A DNA stretch of 5,618 nt from Flavonifractor sp963557075 (GTDB lineage: Bacteria; Bacillota; Clostridia; Oscillospirales; Oscillospiraceae), in the NCBI GenBank assembly GCA_963557075.1, contig CAUWDA010000092.1, forward strand, positions 1 through 5,618, read 5' to 3'. Both the position numbers and the translations under genes were made by a program. Below are positions 1 to 5,434 of this stretch, piece after piece. The stretch's first letter is position 1, and each line of letters starts with the position of its first letter. Under the pieces are notes generated by a model. It worked only from the letters and a program-made list of their open reading frames with translations, searched no databases and was not told the DNA's origin.

Positions 1-35
1 TGGAAGATATTCAAAAGCGAATCCAAAATATCTAA
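1..35 (+). CDS. Possible 3' end of a rightward gene (partial)
   Basis: The frame beginning at base 3 reads EDIQKRIQNI and ends at a TAA at 33-35. It is followed 16 bases later by a strong terminator hairpin, the usual arrangement at the end of a transcription unit. The residues are charged and helix-forming, as in many bacterial C-termini. Only about eleven codons are visible, so neither family nor function can be named. Support comes mainly from the position just before the terminator. If real, this gene converges on the leftward cargo operon and may belong to the flanking chromosome or to another module of the element. Confidence 0.35.
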   Translation, partial: EDIQKRIQNI

Positions 36-51
36 AGTGTTGGGTTATCAC

Positions 52-87
52 AAAACCGCCTCAAAACGGATGTTTTGAGGCGGTTTT
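52..87 (+). terminator. Strong intrinsic terminator, probably bidirectional
   Basis: A perfect 16-bp inverted repeat (arms 52-67 and 72-87) encloses a GGAT loop. The plus-strand arm ends in TTTT and continues CATCATTTTT. On the minus strand the arm ends in TTTT followed by GTGAT. It most likely ends the rightward transcript whose stop codon is at 33-35, and would also block leftward read-through out of the cargo operon. Confidence 0.85.
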
Positions 88-471
88 CATCATTTTTAAG
101 CAATGATTTACTTGACATTCTACACAAATGCAATCTCAAATGTGGTCAACGCACTTTTTCGGATTCATTTTAAATTTTCGCTATAAAGATGATTTCTTGC
201 CTGCCTCCGTCACGATTCGTTTCGAAAAGAGGCAAAGGCAAGCTGCATAGATTTTGAAATATGTGGCCATGACCACCCATTCACAGCCGCCGCACACGGC
301 AGAATCCTTATCTTTGACTGTGCCAACGCACTAAGAGACAGGTATTAAATTGCCTAACTATCTCGCTTGAAAATTTCCTATTATCCTGGAAATAGTTGCT
401 GTTACAGCGCATTTCCCGTTTCTTGATTTTAGCTTGCCGCCTCCTGACCACATGTTTGCCCACAGACAGCG
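88..471. other. Intergenic stretch without a convincing gene
   Basis: About 385 bases lie between the two terminators. Both strands were read. Only short frames lacking a ribosome binding site are present, such as a 31-codon minus-strand frame starting near 453 and a start-less plus-strand open stretch at 193-348. The region contains an imperfect palindrome (196-242) and a TTGACA at 112-117 with no matching -10 element. It could hold an element end or decayed sequence, but no att core or tRNA was recognised. Confidence 0.5.
196..242. repeat. Imperfect inverted repeat (12-bp stem with a bulge)
   Basis: CTTGCCT (196-202) pairs with AGGCAAG (236-242), and the adjoining GCCTC (203-207) pairs with GAGGC (229-233), leaving a two-base AA bulge and a 21-base loop. 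No T-run follows on either side, so it does not look like an intrinsic terminator. It could be a dispersed palindromic repeat or a protein-binding site, but nothing in the sequence decides between these. Confidence 0.5.
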
Positions 472-511
472 AAAACCGGCCCACCGGGGATTGAATCCCT
501 GATGGGCCGGT
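472..511 (-). terminator. Terminator of the cargo operon
   Basis: ACCGGCCCA (475-483) pairs perfectly with TGGGCCGGT (503-511). Inside it a second stem pairs GGGATT (487-492) with AATCCC (494-499). Read on the minus strand the hairpin is followed by TTTTCGCTG, while the plus-strand side has no T-run. It lies about 115 bases beyond the stop codon of the metallopeptidase gene, so it most likely ends that leftward transcript. The T-run is short, so termination may be incomplete; the hairpin at 52-87 would act as a backup. Confidence 0.7.
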
Positions 512-627
512 AGCTTTGTCCCAGCCGGTCTTTTGGTTTCAGCGTTTTCTGGGTTTAAAGGTAATCATAGCATACTACGTTCAGATGCAGGTAATATCTT
601 CTATCGCATCTACTTTGGCGGTATCCT

Positions 628-1791
628 TTATTTTCCTTGTTGCTTGATCTGCAAAGGAGAAAACGCTACCACTTTGGGTGGTATCAATGTACCGACAGGT
701 AAATCGAGCAAGTATTCAATTTCTTCCGGTTTTATGCTTAAATTGTAATTGGACGATAACTCCTCCATAAACTCTCTACGACTAAAGACACCCTCTTGCA
801 AAAGCATGATTATTGAGGTTTTTAACAGTGAAGGACTTGCCGTAATTAACACATCATCTAAAGGCTCTTCTTTGCGTTGGCCACGTCTCTGCATTATTTT
901 GATTAGAGATTGATACTCATCCATTGTCATAACACCTAAGTCCCTTGCTCTACGAATCATGGCCGCGATGGAGACTCGCCATTTTTTCTTCAATTGTTTG
1001 TAGTACACAAGGGCCTTGGAGCCAGAAGGGGCACGGAGCGCATCTTGTTTAAAGGATATTTCAGGTAACAAAAATGCTGCAGCAAAATCGTTTGCTTGCT
1101 GTTCTCTCTGTTTAAACTCTTCCTTAGTATAGTTTTCGATCTCATCACTCCATTCATGAAGGCAGATATGACCGAGCTCATGAGCAATGTCAAAATGAAT
1201 TCTTGACGCAGAGGTTTTGTTATTAGAGTATGCAATTAAATAGGTTGGGTTATCTCCAATATCTATAAATTGGCTAAATGTGTCAACATCATCGGTACTT
1301 GTAGAAAATGATGTTACCAAAATGCCGTGCTGTTCCACAACCGTAATCAAATTTTCTACCGGGCCATAGCCAAGATCCCATGCATTTCTGAGCGCAGTGG
1401 CTGCCTCCTCTGGAGTTGTCTCTTCAACTAAGCATAGAGGTTCATACCGCGGAAATTCGATGTAATCTTGAAGCAATGAATATATCTGTGCCAGAAACTC
1501 CATCTTAACAACCTGTTCAGTACGATATTTCTTGCTGGTGGTAAGCAACGACCTGAAATATATAGTGCTTGTTGGTATGGGTTCTGGATGCTCGTAAAAA
1601 AAGTCGACAGGAAAATCCAATTCACGAGAGATAAGTTCCACAATTTTCGAATCAGCAGGTTGACTCTTACAAATCTCGTACATAGATAGCGTTTGCCGTT
1701 GACAACCCACTCGTTCTGCCAGTTCAGCAACCTTCAATCCTCTATATATTCTCGCTTTTTTTAAGCGTTCTCCATTAAACTGAGATTTCAT
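628..1791 (-). CDS. XRE-family HTH / ImmA-IrrE zinc metallopeptidase fusion
   Basis: This 387-aa protein joins an N-terminal Cro/C1-type helix-turn-helix (about residues 7-61) to an ImmA/IrrE (COG2856, DUF955) peptidase domain. The zinc site is visible: HELGH at 204-208 (His204, Glu205, His208) and a probable third ligand Glu230 in the EQQANDFAAAFLLP block (230-243). Family members such as ImmA of ICEBs1 and IrrE/PprI of Deinococcus cleave XRE-type repressors, so a cytosolic, DNA-bound regulatory protease is expected. The region beyond about residue 310 is an unassigned C-terminal extension. The ATG has AGGAG (1803-1807) 11 bases upstream, slightly far. It follows the DUF5986-like gene by 26 bases and has no promoter of its own that I can see, so the two are probably co-transcribed. 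Its substrate is unknown; the partner protein is one candidate. The domain call is secure; the biological role is inferred. Confidence 0.92.
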   Translation of the reverse strand: MKSQFNGERLKKARIYRGLKVAELAERVGCQRQTLSMYEICKSQPADSKIVELISRELDFPVDFFYEHPEPIPTSTIYFRSLLTTSKKYRTEQVVKMEFLAQIYSLLQDYIEFPRYEPLCLVEETTPEEAATALRNAWDLGYGPVENLITVVEQHGILVTSFSTSTDDVDTFSQFIDIGDNPTYLIAYSNNKTSASRIHFDIAHELGHICLHEWSDEIENYTKEEFKQREQQANDFAAAFLLPEISFKQDALRAPSGSKALVYYKQLKKKWRVSIAAMIRRARDLGVMTMDEYQSLIKIMQRRGQRKEEPLDDVLITASPSLLKTSIIMLLQEGVFSRREFMEELSSNYNLSIKPEEIEYLLDLPVGTLIPPKVVAFSPLQIKQQGK

Positions 1792-1817
1792 ATTGGACGA
1801 CGCTCCTATTCATTAAA

Positions 1818-2579
1818 TTAACTTTGCGCCTCGATTTCTTGGGTTCCTTTCCTCTGAAGTCCATTTTTCTTTCTTGCAATAGCTTTTGATTTAAGTTTAA
1901 GACCTCTATTGGGCTGGTTCCCAGGAGCATCGGAATGAGCAACTTTCTCAACTACAACACTAACATTAGTCGAAATATACTCCGACCAATCTTGAGAACC
2001 ATCTTGCGCAATATCAAGGTTGGGTGTCACTTTGACTGCTCGAATATGTGATAACTGGTAACCGGTCGTTTCAAACAAAACCAAAACATGATTCTGCACA
2101 ACAGGTATCTCGTCTTCCAAATCGTGCAACAGAGTTTGGATTAATTGAGGAAGCCTATTCTCATCAGAAAAAGTGTGAGGATATAATTCTATCTGCTGCT
2201 GATCCGCTAATAACTCTTTGTTAAACTGTCTTGTCAACATATCCAGATAATGCATATGACTCCGACGCCGTTGAAACCTACGAAGTTCAGCAAATCTTTT
2301 TTCACGCATAAACGTGAGAATACATTGAGTTGTTTTATCAAACACAACGAGCATTTGCCAAGGGCCTCTATGCGCATCCGCAATGGTGCAATCCTCAGTT
2401 TCAAGTTCCCGAGCAAGATTTGTGTTCAATAAATCCCAAATTCGTGTGGGAACGCTATTGGTTGTCCGCAGACTGTGATTTTGAATATCCGCAAGGATAT
2501 CATCCTTTACTGCATCTTCAACACATTTGACTATTTTGGCTCGTACCTCAGTGGGAAAGCAAATATTGTTGGTGCGCAT
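1818..2579 (-). CDS. DUF5986-like protein, partner of the HTH-metallopeptidase
   Basis: This 253-aa soluble protein has no signal peptide or membrane segment. It resembles, from memory, the DUF5986 family of unknown function. Conserved-looking blocks are RTTNSVPTRIWDLLN (38-52), RGPWQMLVVFDK (71-82), MREKRFAELRRF (91-102) and HYLDML (110-115), ending in a basic tail (about 227-245, rich in Lys/Arg). The alternation of hydrophobic strands suggests an alpha/beta fold; no catalytic motif is recognisable. The frame stays open upstream to a GTG at 2723, but that start is rejected. The promoter lies inside that extension, and AAAGGAGG (2586-2593) sits 6 bases before the ATG at 2579. It is the first gene of a two-gene unit with the XRE/ImmA-like protease. 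It could be a toxin-like or effector protein, a protease substrate, or a regulator; the sequence does not decide. Confidence 0.75.
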   Translation of the reverse strand: MRTNNICFPTEVRAKIVKCVEDAVKDDILADIQNHSLRTTNSVPTRIWDLLNTNLARELETEDCTIADAHRGPWQMLVVFDKTTQCILTFMREKRFAELRRFQRRRSHMHYLDMLTRQFNKELLADQQQIELYPHTFSDENRLPQLIQTLLHDLEDEIPVVQNHVLVLFETTGYQLSHIRAVKVTPNLDIAQDGSQDWSEYISTNVSVVVEKVAHSDAPGNQPNRGLKLKSKAIARKKNGLQRKGTQEIEAQS

Positions 2580-2585
2580 AAAGCA

Positions 2586-2593
2586 CCTCCTTT
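2586..2593 (-). promoter_or_regulatory. Ribosome binding site fixing the start of the DUF5986-like gene
   Basis: Read on the minus strand this is AAAGGAGG, followed by a 6-base spacer (TGCTTT) and ATG at 2579. It decides the start against the in-frame GTG at 2723, which has no such site and overlaps the end of the recombinase gene. Confidence 0.9.
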
Positions 2594-2597
2594 GTTG

Positions 2598-2638
2598 TTT
2601 TGACGCCATTATAGGTTTTTCCATAAAAAATGTCAAGA
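2598..2638. promoter_or_regulatory. Possible operator: inverted half-sites flanking the promoter
   Basis: TTTTGAC (2598-2604) and GTCAAGA (2632-2638) are inverted copies matching at 6 of 7 positions. One covers the -35 hexamer and the other the predicted transcription start. Their centres are 32 bp apart, about three helical turns, so two repressor dimers could sit on the same face. The HTH protein encoded downstream is the natural candidate for autoregulation. The half-sites are short and part of one is simply the -35 consensus, so chance is possible. Confidence 0.3.
2608..2636 (-). promoter_or_regulatory. Perfect-consensus sigma-A promoter for the cargo operon
   Basis: On the minus strand TTGACA (2636-2631) and TATAAT (2613-2608) are both exact consensus hexamers separated by exactly 17 bp. 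The spacer holds an A-tract. Transcription would start near 2601, giving a leader of about 22 bases that contains the strong ribosome binding site. A promoter this strong normally implies a repressor, and the second gene of the operon encodes an HTH protein. Confidence 0.92.
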
Positions 2639-2701
2639 TAGTTTTCCCAATTTTTCGGTTTCCTAATAAATGCTTTCCCTGATGCGCAAATATTTTTAGT
2701 C

Positions 2702-3817
2702 TCAGTTTGCCTTTCGGCTCCACCGCTTCCTCGCTTGGAAGGTGGTCATCGTTCGCTCTTTCGGCTTTTCTTCCTGTTCCACGACCTCCGCCTTGGCGAT
2801 GCCCTGGTCAATCCTCACTGCCGCCCACTGCCGCATCTCGTCGGTGATGCGGGAATAGGTGTTCAGCGTGGTAGCACTGGATACATGTCCCAGGATGGTG
2901 GATAGAGTTTTGATGTCCATGCCGTAGGCCAGAGCGTTGGTAGCAAAGGTGTGTCGGAGGTCATGAAACCTGACTCTCTCGCACCCGGCGTGGTCCAGAA
3001 GCCTGTGCAATCTCTGGTGTACCACAGAGGGCCGCAGCGGCATGTCTTCTTTCTTGGGAGATGGGAACAGCCACCGGGAATCTACCCTGTCCCGGTATGC
3101 CCGCATTACCTTCAGTACGGATTGCGGAAGGATCAGGGTGCGGACCGCCGCTTTTGTTTTCGGCTCGCTGACCACTAACTCCGAACCCACAATGTTTACT
3201 TGTTTATTGATCCGCAGTTCCCCGGTATTCAGATCCAGATTATCCCACTGAAGGGCCATCAGTTCTCCCAGCCGAAGCCCCGTCGCAAATTCCAGAAGGA
3301 ACAACTCATAGTAGTTTTCTTCTTTTGCCTGGATCAAAAGCCGCTGCATGGCCTCCCTTGAGAGTATCTTCATCTCCTCATGCTTGAGGGCGGGCAGCTT
3401 ACAGCCATCGGCGGGGTTGCGGGCGATCAGCCTGTCCGCCACCGCTTTCTCCAATGCCCGGTGGCACAGGCTGTGGCAGTTGACCACCTGGCTGTCCGCA
3501 AGGTCGCTTTCTGAATTGCCGTCTGTTTTCATCCAAGTACAGAACTGCTGAATATCATTGGTCGTCAGTTTATTCAGAGGGATATGGCCCAGCCGAGGGC
3601 AGATGTACAACCGAATGTAGCCCTCGTAGATCCTCTGGGTATTGGGCCGCACGACCGGTTTGCTGTGGTTCTCATACCAGAAGTCCAGCCAATCCCCGAA
3701 GTGCATATCTGCCTTGACCTTGGTAGGCGTAGACGGCGTGACCGTCTCTTTTAGCGCTTTCAGCTTTTCTATACACTCCGCTTTCGTTTTCGCGAGAACA
3801 TTTTTGGTTTTAGGCAC
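2702..3817 (-). CDS. Second tyrosine recombinase, main part downstream of an in-frame stop
   Basis: This is a phage-integrase-family site-specific recombinase (371 aa from GTG 3817). The core-binding SAM-like domain is at about 38-135 and the catalytic domain at about 150-330. The full active set is visible: Arg182 in TGLRLGE, Lys222, HDLRH (His285, Arg288), His311 in LGH, and Tyr321. Homology continues upstream of 3817: codons 1-30 from a GTG at 3913 encode the start of the N-terminal arm-binding domain, then TAA (3823-3821) interrupts, and matching sequence resumes. The uninterrupted gene would be 403 aa, close to its 397-aa neighbour. The GTG at 3817 lies only three bases after the TAA and has no properly spaced ribosome binding site, so it would depend on translational reinitiation. 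The product could be a decaying pseudogene, a split protein or a sequencing error. The catalytic region shows no further damage. The C-terminal tail (about 340-371) is highly charged. Confidence 0.85.
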   Translation of the reverse strand: MPKTKNVLAKTKAECIEKLKALKETVTPSTPTKVKADMHFGDWLDFWYENHSKPVVRPNTQRIYEGYIRLYICPRLGHIPLNKLTTNDIQQFCTWMKTDGNSESDLADSQVVNCHSLCHRALEKAVADRLIARNPADGCKLPALKHEEMKILSREAMQRLLIQAKEENYYELFLLEFATGLRLGELMALQWDNLDLNTGELRINKQVNIVGSELVVSEPKTKAAVRTLILPQSVLKVMRAYRDRVDSRWLFPSPKKEDMPLRPSVVHQRLHRLLDHAGCERVRFHDLRHTFATNALAYGMDIKTLSTILGHVSSATTLNTYSRITDEMRQWAAVRIDQGIAKAEVVEQEEKPKERTMTTFQARKRWSRKAN

Positions 3818-3820
3818 CCC

Positions 3821-3913
3821 TTAATCATCATATCCAATGACCACCCGACCCTCCCAGCGGCCATCTTTCCTCAGACGGACGGTGCCTTCGCCGCTCTTGC
3901 GTTTTCTTCCCAC
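3821..3913 (-). other. 5' fragment of the second recombinase, ending in TAA
   Basis: From GTG 3913 this encodes 30 residues, including the block RKDGRWEGRVVIGYDD, before the TAA at 3821-3823. The block matches the N-terminal region of the neighbouring recombinase (REDGRWEGRIMVGHKENG), which supports it as the true start of the gene. GAGGAG (3922-3927) stands 8 bases upstream. The fragment begins inside the last 43 bases of the first recombinase in a different frame, as expected for translational coupling. Alone it would be part of an arm-type DNA-binding domain. Confidence 0.75.
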
Positions 3914-5064
3914 AGTTTCAACTCCTCTCCAAAGATGTCTATCAGGAATGTTTCCACGATCTCAGCCGCTCGCTTTTGCATATCGCCGGTGGTATGAGTA
4001 TAGGTGTCCAGGGTGAACGCCGCTCTCGTATGCCCAAGAATACCGGACAGGGTCTTGATATCCACTCCGCTGGCCAGGGCATGAGTCGCGAACGTGTGGC
4101 GCAGGTCGTGAAATCGAAGGTCAGGCAGCCCCGCCTGCTTGAGCAGGACTTTCGTCCGTTCATAGGCTGCACTTGGCCGGGTTGGCTGTTCCGGCTTCAG
4201 CGGATCAGAGAATATCCATTCTGTCATTGAGGACCTTTTCCGTTCCCTGAGAAGCTCCGCTGTGCTGGGAGGTAGAAGGATAGTTCTGGTTCCGGCAGCG
4301 GTCTTGGTGTCCCAAGGTGTCAGCTTGCCGCCGCGCTCCTCATGGATGGTGCGGCGGATCTTGAGGGTACCGTCCGCCTCATCGAAGTCTGCCCACTGGA
4401 GGCCGCATATCTCGCCACGGCGCAGGCCGGTGGTCAGTTCCGTATAGAAGAAGTCGTACCAGACGGCATCCTGCCGGACTGTCTCCATAAATTGATCCAG
4501 CTGCGCATCCGTCAGCACCTTCTTGGGCTTGTAGCTGAACTTTGGAGCTTCGATCTCCTCGGTGGGATTCCTCGGAATGATGCTTGCCTGCTGCGCTGCC
4601 CCCAGTGCTTCGTGGAGCATGGAATGGATGCCCCGGATAGTGCCGCTGGACAGCCCCTCGCCGGTATTCCGGTTCCCTCGCTTCGCCAGCGTTTCATACA
4701 GCCTTTGGATGTCTTTCCCTTTGACCTGGGAGATGGGCTTGTCCCCCAGATAAGGCTTGATGTGCCGGTCCACTGTACCCTGATACCGGGTCATGGTGTT
4801 GGGCCGGATGGTCCCGGCAATGTCCTCCAGCCACTGGTCCAGCCATTCTCCCAGAGTCATCCTGCTCCGTTCGGTCAGGTCTACCCCTTGATAGAAGTCG
4901 ATGTGTTGTCGGAGCTTTGCAGTCAGTTCCTTTTGGGTGTCGGCATAGATGTATCGGAAGATGGGAGCGCCGTTTTCTTTGTGTCCCACCATGATGCGGC
5001 CTTCCCAGCGGCCATCTTCCCGCTTGCGGACCATGCCGTCACCGGACGGCCTTCGCTTTGCCAT
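3871..5064 (-). CDS. Tyrosine recombinase (integrase), full length
   Basis: This 397-aa phage-integrase-family recombinase would carry out integration and excision of the element by a covalent 3'-phosphotyrosine intermediate. An N-terminal arm-type DNA-binding domain (about 1-58, with DGRWEGRIMVG) is followed by a SAM-like core-binding domain (about 68-165) and the catalytic domain (about 180-375). Catalytic residues are all present: Arg215 in TGLRRGE, Lys254, HDLRH (His319, Arg322), His345 in LGH, and Tyr355. The ATG at 5064 is preferred because GGAGG (5076-5080) is 11 bases upstream; the in-frame GTG at 5076 overlaps that site. It follows the zinc-ribbon gene and overlaps the start of the second recombinase by 43 bases, so the three probably share one transcript. 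Length and motifs are intact, making this the likely functional recombinase. The element's attachment site is not visible. Confidence 0.95.
   Translation of the reverse strand: MAKRRPSGDGMVRKREDGRWEGRIMVGHKENGAPIFRYIYADTQKELTAKLRQHIDFYQGVDLTERSRMTLGEWLDQWLEDIAGTIRPNTMTRYQGTVDRHIKPYLGDKPISQVKGKDIQRLYETLAKRGNRNTGEGLSSGTIRGIHSMLHEALGAAQQASIIPRNPTEEIEAPKFSYKPKKVLTDAQLDQFMETVRQDAVWYDFFYTELTTGLRRGEICGLQWADFDEADGTLKIRRTIHEERGGKLTPWDTKTAAGTRTILLPPSTAELLRERKRSSMTEWIFSDPLKPEQPTRPSAAYERTKVLLKQAGLPDLRFHDLRHTFATHALASGVDIKTLSGILGHTRAAFTLDTYTHTTGDMQKRAAEIVETFLIDIFGEELKLWEENARAAKAPSV
3922..3927 (-). promoter_or_regulatory. Ribosome binding site for the natural start of the second recombinase
   Basis: GAGGAG on the minus strand, 8 bases before GTG 3913, lies inside the coding sequence of the first recombinase. 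It supports 3913, not 3817, as the original start of the second recombinase. Confidence 0.75.
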
Positions 5065-5075
5065 GTTCTTGCTCA

Positions 5076-5080
5076 CCTCC
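5076..5080 (-). promoter_or_regulatory. Ribosome binding site deciding the first recombinase start
   Basis: GGAGG on the minus strand lies 11 bases before ATG 5064 (9 bases if counted as GGAGGTG). Because it overlaps the in-frame GTG at 5076, that earlier codon is unlikely to be the start. Confidence 0.7.
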
Positions 5081-5140
5081 GAGGTTTCTATCTTTGATTT
5101 GCATCGCAGGACTTGCGTGGCCTACCGGATGGATGGGAAC

Positions 5141-5338
5141 CTATGAGGCTCTGCCACCCATTGGAACAGCACCGCACCGCACCGCACCGCAGCGGCGGCA
5201 GATCAGACAGCGCATTTGGTTGCCCAGGATACCGTGCTTCTTGAAGGTGACGATCCCCTCGCCGTGCTGCCAGCCCAGCCCAAGGTCGTCACTGCCGCAG
5301 TAGCTACACTGGCGGATAGGTAGTTGCGTTGTGTTCAT
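5141..5338 (-). CDS. Small zinc-ribbon protein, C-terminus probably frameshifted
   Basis: This 65-aa protein has two zinc-binding pairs, CSYC (Cys11, Cys14) and CRRC (Cys47, Cys50), separated by GWQHGEGIVTFKKHGILGN (22-40). That makes a zinc ribbon, probably a small nucleic-acid or protein-binding factor; no enzymatic motif is present. AGGAGG (5346-5351) lies 7 bases before the ATG. It precedes the recombinase genes and is probably co-transcribed with them, suggesting an accessory or regulatory role in the element, though this is only inferred. The last residues (VRCGAVPMGGRAS) are encoded by and after a four-copy pentanucleotide tract. Without two copies the frame would continue CGAVLFQWVAEPHRFPSIR to a TAG at 5122. 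That looks more like a natural family ending and would bring the gene to within 58 bases of the first recombinase. Confidence 0.75.
   Translation of the reverse strand: MNTTQLPIRQCSYCGSDDLGLGWQHGEGIVTFKKHGILGNQMRCLICRRCGAVRCGAVPMGGRAS
5171..5190. repeat. Pentanucleotide tandem repeat (ACCGC)x4 inside a gene
   Basis: Four exact ACCGC units lie within the 3' part of the zinc-ribbon gene, immediately after the codons of the second CxxC. As the unit is not a multiple of three, gain or loss of one copy changes the reading frame and the C-terminus. Such tracts mutate by slipped-strand mispairing; four copies is short, so the rate would be modest. Confidence 0.9.
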
Positions 5339-5417
5339 GTGTATCCCTCCTCGTCAGCAACACACCATACCGCAGAAACGGAAAATAGCCACAACAAACA
5401 CATTTTGTTATCAGAAC

Positions 5418-5434
5418 ATTCATAATTCATAATT
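5418..5434. repeat. Short AT-rich tandem repeat (ATTCATA)x2 plus ATT
   Basis: Two exact 7-base units and a three-base partial copy lie about 80 bases upstream of the zinc-ribbon gene. It borders the structured segment to its right. No clear promoter could be placed in this AT-rich stretch, although the promoter of the zinc-ribbon/recombinase transcript might be expected hereabouts. Confidence 0.6.

Noticed and set aside
112..140. TTGACA at 112-117 as a rightward promoter
   Set aside because: No TATAAT-like hexamer occurs at 16-18 bp, and no gene follows on the plus strand.
147..332. Direct repeat CAACGCACT at 147-155 and 324-332 as attachment or replication sites
   Set aside because: Nine bases repeated once is expected by chance in a window of this size, with no supporting symmetry or context.
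475..511. Possible tRNA T-arm or tRNA 3' end serving as an att site (minus strand GGGATTCAATCCC)
   Set aside because: The loop order does not match TTCNANN in a five-pair stem, no acceptor, anticodon or CCA parts are found nearby, and the hairpin plus T-run is better explained as a terminator.
533..748. 71-codon plus-strand frame
   Set aside because: It overlaps the end of the metallopeptidase gene on the other strand, lacks a ribosome binding site, and its translation shows no recognisable domain.
4342..5097. 251-codon plus-strand frame opposite the first recombinase
   Set aside because: It is a shadow of a GC-rich gene with clear catalytic motifs on the other strand; its sequence shows no domain and it has no ribosome binding site.
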